A stretch of 64,000 bases of DNA, taken from the NCBI RefSeq assembly GCF_026262505.1, contig NC_067208.1, positions 3,543,962 through 3,607,961 on the forward strand. Reading direction: 5' to 3'. Numbering within the stretch: the stretch's first letter is position 1; each line of letters starts with the position of its first letter. The notes beneath the pieces are model-generated. The model was given only the letters and a program-made list of their open reading frames with translations. It did not search any database and was not told where the DNA came from. The position numbers were made by a program, and so were the translations under genes. Below, one piece after another: positions 40,119-50,340 of the stretch. The stretch is from Trichomonas vaginalis G3. Taxonomy: Eukaryota; Parabasalia; Trichomonadida; Trichomonadidae.

Positions 40119-41441
40119 ATGTCAAATGAAACAGCGTCTATGAGAGAAATACAACACAACCGACAACTCATTATACAAGCTCTAAATAAGAACACAACAA
40201 ACTTTTCAAACTATTCTAAGATATCTGAGTCATTGAAAGAAGGAAACTTAAAACTGACATTAAACCCAATGACAGATGAGTTTCTATTTCAAGACAATAA
40301 GAACCATACTGTCTGTATAAATCCAACAAAAGGAACTTTAAACGAGAAACCTATATCTGAACTTCTTTTGAAAGCAGATGTTGACAACAAAGCAGACAAA
40401 ACATATGTAGACGATGCAATAGCAAAAGAAGAAGAAAGAGCTGACAAAGCTTATGCAACAAAAGAACATACTCATCCTGAACTAGCAGACAAAACATATG
40501 TTGACAATAAAATGTCAAGTGAAGTGACAAGAGCTGAAAACGAATATTCTAAAAAGACTCATACACATACCATTGCAAATATTACAAACTTACAAGAAAC
40601 CTTAAACAGGAAAAGTGCCGTTGGACATACACATTCTATATCTGAAATAACAGACTTAAACGTTAGCCTTGAAAAGAAAGCAGATAAGGAATGGGTGGCT
40701 AGTAAGTTAGAGAAGAAAGCAGATAAGGAATATGTGGATGAAAAAGATAACGAAATGAAAGAAAGGGTTGACTGGTACCATGAATGGACATCGAAGATTT
40801 TAAAAAGTAAAGCCGATACAGGATGGGTTTCAGGATGTTTAGACCTTAAAGCAGATAAAACATATGTTAACGATGAGTTAGAGAAGAAAGCAGATAAGAA
40901 CCATACACATACAAGTTTTACAACTGTTGCTATAGAAAGTATTGAAGGAACGGTTGAAGAACCTGATGGGGATGTATTATATTGTAAACCTCCTAACTTT
41001 CCACAAGGTTTAAAATCGGATGACGACATAACGACGATGAGAAACATTAGATGTAAAGATGTTTATGTCATGAAGGATGAAAATAACGTTAAATTCACTG
41101 CTCAAGATTTATATGAGAAGAAAGCAGACAAAACAGAGCTTCAAACATTAAAGACGGAAATACTTCAAACATTATATCCTATAGGCTCTATTTATACGTC
41201 AATGAACTCTACCAGACCAGAAACAGTACTTGGTTTTGGTGAATGGAAGCAGATTGTAGACAAATTCTTATACTGTGCTAGATATTCAAAGACGGCAGGA
41301 GGTTCGAAGAAAATTAAAGAAGCAAACCTTCCACCGCACACTCATACAGGAACGACAAACACAACAGGTAGTCATTCACATTCAATAACAAAAAGAGGTT
41401 ATAGAAATCTTGCAGCAGGTTCGGATAGACAGGGAATATGA
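40119..41441 (+). CDS. Maverick part: phage-type tail-fibre-like protein
   Basis: About 440 codons from ATG after TATTTTATCTAGAATAAAA. Eight or so KADKxYV repeats, mixed with H-T-H repeats, suggest a trimeric fibre shaft. Then comes YPIGSIYTSMNSTRPETVLG with FGEWKQI, the pattern of bacteriophage tail-fibre and collar proteins, and a Thr/His-rich HTHTGTTNTTGSHSH stretch. A fibre would serve attachment. Striking in a eukaryotic element. Confidence 0.65.
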   Translation: MSNETASMREIQHNRQLIIQALNKNTTNFSNYSKISESLKEGNLKLTLNPMTDEFLFQDNKNHTVCINPTKGTLNEKPISELLLKADVDNKADKTYVDDAIAKEEERADKAYATKEHTHPELADKTYVDNKMSSEVTRAENEYSKKTHTHTIANITNLQETLNRKSAVGHTHSISEITDLNVSLEKKADKEWVASKLEKKADKEYVDEKDNEMKERVDWYHEWTSKILKSKADTGWVSGCLDLKADKTYVNDELEKKADKNHTHTSFTTVAIESIEGTVEEPDGDVLYCKPPNFPQGLKSDDDITTMRNIRCKDVYVMKDENNVKFTAQDLYEKKADKTELQTLKTEILQTLYPIGSIYTSMNSTRPETVLGFGEWKQIVDKFLYCARYSKTAGGSKKIKEANLPPHTHTGTTNTTGSHSHSITKRGYRNLAAGSDRQGI

Positions 41442-41505
41442 TATGAATATTTTCAAGTGACCCGGTAGATTCAAACGCGGGTATTTTCTGTGGAACCGCA
41501 GGAAA

Positions 41506-42550
41506 TCATTCACACACTTTCACAACAAATCCAACAGGCTTGGTAAAGACTACATGCCACCTTACATGACAGTTTACGCATGGTATAGAATGCTTAGTCG
41601 TCATTTTCAACTTCTTTAGCATATTCGTCAGGAGTTGTCTTATATTTGTTAGGAACTGTCTTTGAAAGTATACCACCTTGAACTTTGACAAGTTTGAAAC
41701 GAGGTCTGCAATAGTAGTTTTATCTTCTGCTTGCAGTCTGTACATTTTGCCATGTTTGCCTAAAACTTCATAATATTCTCTTGTATACTTTCTTCTATTT
41801 TTACGAACACGAATGTGAGTACCTGTCGGGTTCCCATTGTTGTCATAGTCAATAGTATTTTCATATGGGTCACGTTTAGGTATTTCTATTTTTACTTTGT
41901 CACCTTTCTGAAGTTTGAAGCCCGGCATTTTTCTTGTTTGTCTCTTTTGACTAAATTATTAAATATATAGTCTTTCTCTAAGTCAGGGTTGTTTTTCATT
42001 TCTTCGGGGAGTGGTTTCCCAAACCTTTTTGTTTACGGTTATTGTAAATATTTAAAACTTGTCTCATCTTTGCCATGGAGAAGTGTCTATATTGTCGTCA
42101 TATGACATTTCATTTGCTTCACCACCTTGTGGTTGGTTTAAGTCTCTTAACATTTTTATACAACCGTCAATGACACCAAGAGCAGAATGGTTTTGGTCGA
42201 CAATGAAATATTGGTTTACATTTTTTGAACGCAGATAGTTTTTAATATCGTCTGATTTGAAAGAACTTTCACAGTCAGATGTAGTTTTGTTGGATGGTAT
42301 TTGTCAACGAATATTGTCAAAGCTGCTAAGATATCTAAAATATTTTTGGACTGTAATGGTATGGCTTCACAGTATCTTGTGTTTTGACCAACAAATATTA
42401 GCCAGTATGGGTCCATCTTCTCTATACCTCGGAATGTTTTCCAAGATATCCATAAACCAAGCATTTGGTGTTGAACTAAAGATTTTTACCATGAGTGCTT
42501 TTTGTCGCTTTAGAAACATAGGGGTCCTTGTTTGGATTCGTCATTTTTTA
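41506..42550 (-). pseudogene. Maverick part: retroviral-type integrase, traces
   Basis: Minus-strand pieces show the integrase core (the string GQNTRYCEAIPLQSKN, then a stretch with SALGVIDGCIKMLRDL) and, nearer 41,506-41,928, an SH3-like C-terminal domain (FKLQKGDKVKI, YTREYYEVLGKHGKMYRL). This order fits the c-integrase of Mavericks, which joins the element ends to host DNA. Broken. Confidence 0.7.
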
Positions 42551-42561
42551 ACCCATAAGAA

Positions 42562-42927
42562 ATGGGTTTATTTGGCGCGTTAGCAGGAGTTGCATCCAGA
42601 TTTTTGCCCGCAGTGGGAACAATAGCCAGAGGTGTATTTGGAGTTGGAAGGAAGATTTTGAGTACATTAGGTATTAAAGAGAAAGCACAACCTATTATAC
42701 AAACTGTACAGAAAGGTTGGGATGTAGCACGAGATGCAACAAATCTTATTCCAAATCCTGAAACAAGAGGAAAAGTTCAAGGATGGATGGACAATGTAGG
42801 AAGACAAGCAGGAAACTATTATAACAAAGCAAATGACTACTATAACCAAGCAGGACACTATATGGACCAAGGTGAAAGATTCTTTAACAGAGGATATAAC
42901 CATGCACAACAAGTGGGTAAACAATAA
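42562..42927 (+). CDS. Maverick part: glycine-rich amphipathic protein with NYYNKA repeats
   Basis: 121 residues. A hydrophobic N-terminus (MGLFGALAGVASRFLPAVG) is followed by a basic middle and Tyr/Asn-rich short repeats (NYYNKANDYYNQAGHYMDQ). Lytic-peptide-like N-terminus; a minor virion protein is conceivable. It starts next to the integrase and in the opposite direction. Confidence 0.5.
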   Translation: MGLFGALAGVASRFLPAVGTIARGVFGVGRKILSTLGIKEKAQPIIQTVQKGWDVARDATNLIPNPETRGKVQGWMDNVGRQAGNYYNKANDYYNQAGHYMDQGERFFNRGYNHAQQVGKQ

Positions 42928-42980
42928 CCAACCTCAACCGCCTCAAACGTGGGGAATGTAAAGTTTTTTACTGAGATGAA

Positions 42981-43738
42981 ATGAACAATACAGCATTGAG
43001 ACAAATGGGTTCAAGATGGATTTGTCGGCTTCCAGCAGTTACACAACGTGTTTGTCAAGTTCTTCCTATACCTCAGGAAGTTTTAGACCGACTTAAAAAA
43101 CCTACAACAACCAGTTGAAAACAAACCAAACTAAAATTTTTTACTGAGATGAAATGACCGAAGAAGTTGAAACGGTAGATTTGACACCACAAACAAAAAG
43201 TTCAGAACCATTGTCAAAACCTGTCAAAGAACTTACAGATGAAGAGAAAAATTCAATAATAGAAAGTGCCAGGTCTGGAAATACAAACCCTAACTACAAA
43301 GTCACTTTTCATAAAAATGGAACGGCTAGTATCTCAAAAAAGAAACAGACTCTCACAAATAAAATATTGAAGTCTGAAGGAGCTTTCGAGACAACAGATG
43401 GAAAAGTTTACTTCACTGACCAACAGTTCATTTATAGAACATCTCATTGACTTAGAGTCGAAATATTCTAAACTTTACAACAAACACAAAAAGTTGAAAG
43501 GAAAACAAAAACAAATGGCATATGATATTTATGAAGATGTTGACGACACAACTGTTCCTGCAAGTGAGGTAAAGTCAGAGGAACCGAAAAGTGACGAAAA
43601 ACGATAGAAGAAGAGAAACCAAAAACTGAAGATAAACCAAAACCAAAGTTTAGTTTCCAAACTAAACCAAGTCAACCTTCATTAGCTGGTATGGGTTGGC
43701 GTCAAAGACTTATGGCAGCAGGCGGTTATGTAAAGTAA
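42981..43738 (+). pseudogene. Maverick part: cluster of small hypothetical frames
   Basis: Short coding pieces at about 42,981, 43,154-43,450 (acidic start, then a Lys-rich TFHKNGTASISKKK stretch) and 43,398-43,730. The first two are preceded by the same leader TTTTTTACTGAGATGAA, which suggests reuse of one promoter. No family recognised; not whole. Confidence 0.4.
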
Positions 43739-43768
43739 AGAAAAAAATATTTTTTTATTTTTATAAAA

Positions 43769-44494
43769 ATGCCCCCATATAGAATGGATAGAAAGTCTGC
43801 TAGAATAAAAGCAGAGTTGCAAAGTTATGGTTGGAGAGTTTCGAAGAATTTTAAATATAGGAAGGGAAGACCCATAAAAGTCTATGACAAATTGTCTGGT
43901 CTTCGCTACGAAATGGATTTGGAAACAGCACGTGCAAATTATCCAAACAGACTAGAGAGGTTAGAAGAAGAACGTCTTATGGACATGCCTTTCGATGTTA
44001 GTGAACCTCAAGTTGAAGGACACGACGGCTTTGCCAGATTCTATTGGAAACATGACGAACAATTGCATCCTTATCCTTTGAGAAGGAAAAAAGGAAAAGG
44101 TGAAGACACACATGCTCCATGGAAAGAACAAGATATGCATATGAGAAGTACCGTGAAGTTAGAAGTTACAATTACATCTGGTCGAACCTTTACAGTAAAC
44201 TTTGACGAAGGAAAGAACAAAGAAGGCTTCATGGGTGTACTTGCTGCCATACAAGACGGAAATAAGAAAGGACACAATCTCAGATTAACTATAACGGATT
44301 TGGATGGTCACATTTACTATGCACATGGCAATGTCACAACAGCCGCAAAACTTCTTGACGCTTTCAAGACTACAAAGAGAGAACAAATGTTTGACTCCGA
44401 CTCAGACATTTTGAATGCAATTGAAGGAATTGCAAGTGTCAAGTTCGAATGGTACCAACCTAACCCTCAAGCAGTCAGACAACATGTTTGTTAG
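43769..44494 (+). CDS. Maverick part: 241-residue hypothetical protein
   Basis: An open frame from ATG after ATTTTTTTATTTTTATAAAA. The N-terminus is basic (RMDRKSARIKAEL, GWRVSKNFKYRKGRP), the middle has HPYPLRRKKGKG, and the C-terminal 110 residues are a mixed alpha/beta domain (KLEVTITSGRTFTVNFDEG, LRLTITDLDGHIYYAHGN). The best preserved long frame of the element besides the fibre gene. Unknown role. Confidence 0.5.
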   Translation: MPPYRMDRKSARIKAELQSYGWRVSKNFKYRKGRPIKVYDKLSGLRYEMDLETARANYPNRLERLEEERLMDMPFDVSEPQVEGHDGFARFYWKHDEQLHPYPLRRKKGKGEDTHAPWKEQDMHMRSTVKLEVTITSGRTFTVNFDEGKNKEGFMGVLAAIQDGNKKGHNLRLTITDLDGHIYYAHGNVTTAAKLLDAFKTTKREQMFDSDSDILNAIEGIASVKFEWYQPNPQAVRQHVC

Positions 44495-44625
44495 ATGAGA
44501 AATAAAATATTGCATGAAGTAAAAACGTTTTTTAAACCATATATTTTTACATATATTAAATGCTTCAGGTTGAAAAACAAAAACAAAAGTAGCAGATACA
44601 AAACCGTTAGACTATATCTTTACAA

Positions 44626-45018
44626 ATGCTGGTAGGACTATTTCAGATGAAGAAATTTCATCCCGTTCATACAGAGTTTGACTATCCAATTCGTTGGCTT
44701 CAAAGTCCTTCAGATGCAAAGGCAATAGGATTTAGAAGAGTTTTGTTTTCAAATAGAACTAACGCATTTATGTTCGCAGTATATTTTCATGGGCAGTATA
44801 AAGGTTCTGATGGGCTACTAGACAAATTTGATGAAATGAGAATCTTTACAGTTCGTTCAGACGAAAGTCTTGAGAAAACTCTAAATGACTTTCAAACTCA
44901 AAATGAACAAATACTATTTGGGAATTTCAAAAAAATACGACTCTTACTAAATGGAACATACTATCTGAAACTAGAATATGACAAGATGAACTCCACCGTT
45001 TTCATTTCAAAAGATTGA
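44626..45018 (+). CDS. Maverick part: FDYPxRWL-family protein, copy 2
   Basis: 130 residues, with FDYPIRWLQSPSDAKAIGFRR at the N-terminus, matching the minus-strand protein near 39,999. The rest is beta-rich (FMFAVYFHGQYKG, IRLLLNGTYYLKLEYDK). A family amplified within one element. Confidence 0.5.
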   Translation: MLVGLFQMKKFHPVHTEFDYPIRWLQSPSDAKAIGFRRVLFSNRTNAFMFAVYFHGQYKGSDGLLDKFDEMRIFTVRSDESLEKTLNDFQTQNEQILFGNFKKIRLLLNGTYYLKLEYDKMNSTVFISKD

Positions 45019-45179
45019 AATTAACCCTCCAAGAGATACAGAGTTTTTATTTTGGGAAAGTAGACAAACGTTCTTGGGCACAATTTCTTCGGTTACTAAA
45101 CCAGAACGAACCATCTAAAGAGTTACAACAGCCAAAAACAGACCTAGTAAATGCTTTCTTAAAAACGAAAAGTCAGGTA

Positions 45180-45640
45180 GGACACTATGCTGCAGATGGA
45201 ACATATGTGCCAGCTGGTGGAACTTATATACCAGCTGGTGGAACTTATATAACTAGCTAGTGGAACTTATATACCACCAAACCCTCCAAGAGAAGCACCT
45301 GCACCAGGACTACCTAGAACATTTACATCGTCAACATGGACACAGACACAGGCATGCACCAAAACCAACACAACAACCAACAGTTCAAAACCCTGCACAC
45401 AACACCACAACCAACAGTTCAAAACCCTGCACCAAAACCACACAACAACCAACAGTTCAAAACCCTGCCACCAAACCAACAGTTCAAAACACTGCACACC
45501 ACAACAACACAGCACAACAACCACCTCCACAACCAGCACCACAACCAACAGTTCAAAACACTGCACAGCAACAACCACAAACAGAGCAAGGACATAAAAG
45601 AAGTAGAGAACAAAGGAAACCAAGATTTCTTAAAAATGCT
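45180..45640 (+). repeat. Maverick part: low-complexity repeats (GTYxPAG and QPTVQN)
   Basis: First three copies of CCAGCTGGTGGAACTTATAT-like units (45,190-45,270), then about six copies of CAACCAACAGTTCAAAAC (45,370-45,560) encoding a QPTVQN(P/T)A repeat in one frame. Unequal exchange would make such arrays grow and shrink. Confidence 0.6.
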
Positions 45641-46870
45641 TAAAGAAGACTATGGTTACCAGCTACTCTTGACTTTAGTGACAGATATAAAGAAGCTATT
45701 AGAAAGTTCAAGGAAGGAAATACTGACCCGAACCTATTTAGCTTTATGGTTAGCACCAAATGGGATATAATTTCAAACCTGGAAAAATACAAGCTCGCTA
45801 AGGGATATGATTTAATAGCATATCATCCAAATGACATGACTGAATTTACTCCGAGATATTTGGTGTCAGAGCTAAATGACAATTCAACTCTCTTCATGAA
45901 ACGCGTAAAAAATAGAGACGGAACGAAAGAAGAAAGGTTTTATGAGTCCGGATGACTTAGATAGGGAACTTGTTAAAAACGGTCTCGGAATATATGAAAT
46001 GCCAGCAGATGAGGTACAAGAAACTCCACAGGAAGAAGTTCAGATACAACCAGACATGGAAGAAATAGTTCAGCAACAACAGCTAGAAGAGCCTGAAGGA
46101 AACGAACAAGTCCCTCCTTTGGAAACTAACTTCACAGAAACCAGATGAAGATTTGGAACAGCCGAAAAATCTTGACCCTCAACAAGAGTATGAGGTGAAT
46201 ATGGAATCTTTCCAAGAGTTTAAGAAAAATTCGGCTGACGGAGTAGAAGAATATCGAAAAATGTTTGCCGACATACAAAAGACCCCAACACCAGATGAAA
46301 ATATTCAGCATAGAATGGAAGTACTGAAAGAAAAGTACACAAATACAATAACCCTTTTACTTACGACCATATAACGTTCAATCTTGGCTGAACTCGGTGA
46401 AAATAAAAGGTTAAATTCAAACAAAAACATATAGAAATGAAACATTGTTTAAAGTTCATAGAACCTAGCCAATATGGAAACAAACCTACTTTTGTTTCTG
46501 CAGACTATGGAACTACAATGAGATGGGGTCATAAAGCTAACCCGGATAGGTGGTTCATAAAACTTACAACCACAATTCAAGAAGTTGTAGACGCAATGGA
46601 AGTCAATGGTGAACCAGATTAGCTGGTATTTTCAAGCGCGGCTTTAATGCCATTGAAAGATATGAAACATGCAGATATTTTGAACCAGTATGAAATGAAC
46701 ATGGCTGATGGAAATATAACACCTGACGTTCTAAAACATTTATCTCAAAAGAACTACACAGAACCATAGAGATGGTATATTTGGTGAAGAGTTTAGAAAG
46801 AGAGTTAGGAGAGAGAAGGAAGAGAACCTATTGTACATGACCTTGCAAACGAAAGTTTACAAAATGTCAT
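45640..46870 (+). pseudogene. Maverick part: string of small frames
   Basis: Coding pieces at 45,746-45,955, 45,942-46,148 (acidic, Gln-rich), 46,153-46,374 (helical, QEFKKNSADGVEEYRKMF) and 46,437-46,622 (FVSADYGTTMRWGHKANPD). No family recognised. The compact, overlapping layout fits the rest of the element; broken. Confidence 0.4.
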
Positions 46871-47119
46871 AAAAACTTACTTTGCAGACAATGAAATGAG
46901 AAGGGATGAATATTTAAGAAAACTCAAATGGACAGTAACCAATGAAATGTTAGTATTGAAAAACATGTTCCTTGACAAAATAAAACCAACTACAGAAATA
47001 AATGACGCAAGACTGAAACATTGGGTAAAAGCTTTCCCATTCACAAAAGATATTATTGGTAACATGGAAAGAAAACCAGAATGGCTACAAGAACATATAT
47101 TTGGAAACAAGCTTATTCT

Positions 47120-47144
47120 NNNNNNNNNNNNNNNNNNNNNNNNN
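47120..47144. other. Assembly gap (25 N)
   Basis: A run of 25 N inside the Maverick. A round number such as this is often a placeholder, so the true missing length is unknown and absent Maverick genes could lie here. Confidence 0.9.
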
Positions 47145-47299
47145 TAAATATATTGTTTTTTTAAAATAAATTGTTTACATGAAAAATTCATGAGTAGTGA
47201 GAAAAAGAAGGTGAGAAAACGGGTAGATTCACCCTTTCACCTAAACATTATTTTTCAATACTTTTTCAGCACTTTTCCGTAGTTTATATATAAGACAAT

Positions 47300-47560
47300 T
47301 CGAGATAAAAGTCATAGTACAATGGAATAATATGTTGCACACCATTTGTTAGAACCAAACTTGAAAGTCAGAGAAACTGTTACTAGGTGGTTCGTAGAAT
47401 TTAGAAGCAAAGTCATAAAGTCCTTACCAATACTAGAAAACTATTGTTGCTTGAACTGAAACTTGCATGGCACATAACATTTTGAGGGTCAAACACATTT
47501 CTATTAAACTGTCAAATCTGCTGTGGGAAGTATAATTTAAATGGAACCATCTGGTGGTAT
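47300..47560 (-). pseudogene. Maverick part: FDYPxRWL-family protein, copy 3 (C-terminal block)
   Basis: Minus-strand traces match the second block of the family at 39,290-39,999 (VFDxxxxxxHASFSxxxNSF, KFYEPP). Strongly decayed. Confidence 0.4.
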
Positions 47561-47639
47561 TTTTCCACAAAACAGTTTGCTCTAACGGCGTCATAGGCAC
47601 TTTGAACTGCCTGCTTCGTTGTTGCATCTGTTATTTTCG

Positions 47640-48626
47640 TCAGATTTTGTTGCTACTTCTCTTAACCTCTTTGTCGAAACCTTCAGACTTCAGTTTCTTT
47701 CCAGATGAGGAAATCGTTCACTTGTTTCACCTTACTATGAAAGAGCTTCGAAGGCGTCTTTAAAGTCAGCATTTGTTTAAAGCTTCATTTGAACTGTCTT
47801 CATCCGCTTTTATTTTTTGTCCTTATTGACCCTATAAGCTGGGCTGCTTTAGCGTTGGCTTGGGCATCTAACCAGTCATTGTTAGCTTTTATATATTCTG
47901 CGCTTTTCATTGCCTTTTGCATGGCTGCGTCGTTATTTTTACTTTCTTGTGCTAAGTTTTCATACTGTACGGTTTGTGTTTTGCAACTGTAAAAGTTTTT
48001 CTGCCTTTACATTTGCTTCAACTTCTTTTTTATACTCATCGCTATCCATATATGTCTTCAGGGCTTTTGTTTTTATCTCTTCATCTTTCAGTACTTTATA
48101 TTGAGTAGTATGGTTTTTCAAATTTATGACATCTTGTTCCATTTTTGCTACTTCTGCTGTTTTTCTGACACTTTTTTCGCATATTCCTCTGTACTTAGTT
48201 CTTTCAGTTTGTTCTTCTTTCTTCTTTTTCTCTACGTTTAACTCATTGAGTTTCTTTGTGTGTCTGTCATATTCAGTTTCTTTTCGTTTTCACTTATTTT
48301 TTTCTGTATGCTATGTTTGACTTTTTGACATCTGCTATTTTGATTTTTGAGTGAACTCAAATTCATTTGACTTTGAGGGTTATAGGCTGTTCCGTCTGCA
48401 GCTCCACCATAGCCTGCCATTTTCGCTAAAAGTGCCGCTCTTAAACCTCCACTCTGTGCACCAATAACTCGGTTTTAAAAGCATAGGAATTGCTTGACAT
48501 TTGTTGCAACATAGTGGGGTCATTCATTATTTGTTGTTGCAACTGTTGTGTGGTGTCAGTTTTACTATTGGATGTTTTCAATGCTCCCTTCCTCTTACGT
48601 ATATTCTTACGTAGCTTACGTTGCAT
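47640..48626 (-). pseudogene. Maverick part: coiled-coil/Gln-rich protein, broken
   Basis: Minus-strand pieces read as long charged helices (YMDSDEYKKEVEANVKAEKLLQLQ, KKISENEKKLNMTDTQRN), an N-terminal basic segment (MQRKLRKNIRKRKGALK) and a Gln-rich TTQQLQQQIMNDPTMLQQM stretch. Probably one structural protein once. Several breaks. Confidence 0.45.
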
Positions 48627-48767
48627 TTAAGTGAAGTTAAAAAAGCGGTTTTCGACAGATGTTTATATGACACTTCTTGTTCAGCACAAAAAAACTACTC
48701 GGTCAAAAGTGTTGCCACCGGCTGGTCGGCTGGGGTTCGGTCCTCCTCTTGGGTCTTGTGTCCATTT

Positions 48768-48816
48768 CTTAGGGCTAGAAGGGGCGCAGCCCCTGGAAGC
48801 CCCTCATACCTGACCT
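48768..48816 (-). repeat. Maverick right terminal inverted repeat with hairpin
   Basis: Ends CCTGACCT next to the ACATT target duplication. It holds hairpin AGGGGC-GCA-GCCCCT at 48,780-48,794 in the place of the left-end hairpin and the shared AGGGCTAGAA flank. The stem pairs are kept while the bases have changed relative to the left end. Confidence 0.75.
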
Positions 48817-49904
48817 ACATTCCATTAAACATTTAAATCGATGTTACGATAGCCTTATAGAAGCTGTTTTGAGAAAATAAATTTGTCGATTGTATAGAAA
48901 TCAAATATTTGAAGCGAGAATGTCATGTTTAAATCAAGTAATATTTATTAAATATATATTAGTTTTTCAAAATTATTAGTTCACAGACTATTCTGAATGA
49001 TTTTTTGGATTTTAGATGGGATTTGTGTTACAAATTGTATTTTGCAGTATCTGAAAAGCATTTTTTGGCTTTTTAATAGCAGTAGAACCAAAATTATTCT
49101 CAATTTTTGAACATTTGTCAAAAAACTTAAGGCACATTTAGCATTTAATATTTTAGTAATACTTCAAAAATTAATGGAAACGAAATTGAGTTAAATTTGA
49201 TTAAATTAAGGATAAATAATAAAAGTGTTATAGACCGAAAATAGATTTTTTCGGTTTTCTCTTCAAATAATTGAAAGAATGATACTATTATAGGTTTATT
49301 ATATTATATAGCATATAATCATGCTATAGCCGAAAATTATAAGTTTTGAGAAGATTGAATATAACACAAATAAATTTGAATGTAAGTTAAATTGCTTGTT
49401 GTTTTTAATAGCTATTTAATGAGAAATCCAATATTGCAAAATTCAAATTGAATGATTGAAAGAACAGAAAAAGTCATTCTTTTCAATTTCGAATATGTTT
49501 CATTGTATTATAATTATATGGCAAAATAAGATATTTAAACTTGATTTTGAAGGAAAATTCACAAAATTGAATAAATTCAAATAATTTTTATTCAAAAATA
49601 ACTAGTTATTTGAGTTTAATACTAATTATCTATTCAAACTACAAAGTTTGTAATTTAAAATATTTTGTGAGATCAGATTGAATTAATTCAAGTTCTTTTC
49701 AATTAATATTGATGACCATATTACGCATTTTCGAACATTCTAAACCAATTATAAAAATTGGAGATTTACGAATTAAATTTGATAGACATGAAGTGTCTGC
49801 AGAAGAATTTAGCTTCGTTACATTCAAAGAAAATAATTGTTTGTATAATTAGTTTCATCTCTAACACATAAATTAAACTATTGAATACGATGACAACGGA
49901 AAAA

Positions 49905-50150
49905 ATAAAAGGCAAGATAGAATTTTCTAGACATAAAGAAGTTGTTTACCGAGTTTTAGCTCTTATCTCTAACAAAAAATTTAATTTTTAAAAAAAATGA
50001 CCGAATACGTTTCACAGCGAGAAAAAAATAAAAGGCAAGATAGAATTTTCTAGACATAAAGAAGTTGTTTACCGAGTTTTTAGCTCTTATCTCTAACAAA
50101 AAAATTAATTTTTTAAAAAAAAGACCGAATACGTTTCACAGCGAGAAAAA
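49905..50150. repeat. Tandem 122-bp units at the inner end of the left arm
   Basis: Two close copies of a unit starting GGCAAGATAGAATTTTCTAG (49,911 and 50,034), ending GAATACGTTTCACAGCGAG, with an older, diverged copy before them (49,780-49,905). The right arm repeats them inverted at 53,880-54,140. Such internal iterons may be transposase binding sites. Confidence 0.75.
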
Positions 50151-50340
50151 AAATAAAACTGTACACTGATTTTCATTTTCATTTCCAGTCACTTTACTTA
50201 TTTATTTTTTTTTTTTCATTTAATTATTAAATTATTTCATAATACGTTTATTTTACGTTTACGTTACCATTTTCTTTATTCTTTTGAATTCCATACTAGA
50301 CACTTATAGAATATTTTGATTGTTAACGTACTTCATTAGA

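Larger units (their letters stand above)
37423..48816. mobile_element. Maverick/Polinton, fossil, about 11.4 kb
   Basis: Bounded by terminal inverted repeats beginning AGGTCAGG and a 5-bp target duplication ACATT (37,418-37,422 and 48,817-48,821). Parts recognised: adenine methyltransferase, retroviral-type integrase with its C-terminal domain, phage-like fibre protein, small amphipathic and coiled-coil proteins, and three members of a FDYPxRWL family. Polymerase B, packaging ATPase, protease and a clear major capsid gene are not seen. It is well below the 15-25 kb of full trichomonad Mavericks, has an assembly gap, and is broken, with roughly a dozen or more breaks. Long open stretches and a perfect target duplication suggest a moderately young loss. 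Confidence 0.85.

Noticed and set aside
45267-45623. Open minus-strand frame of 118 codons, Cys/Val/Leu-rich
   Set aside because: It is the complement of the CAACCAACAGTTCAAAAC repeat array; composition alone keeps it open.
48621-48836. Two overlapping plus-strand frames at the right Maverick end
   Set aside because: They lie across the terminal inverted repeat and hairpin; the GC-rich patch keeps them open.
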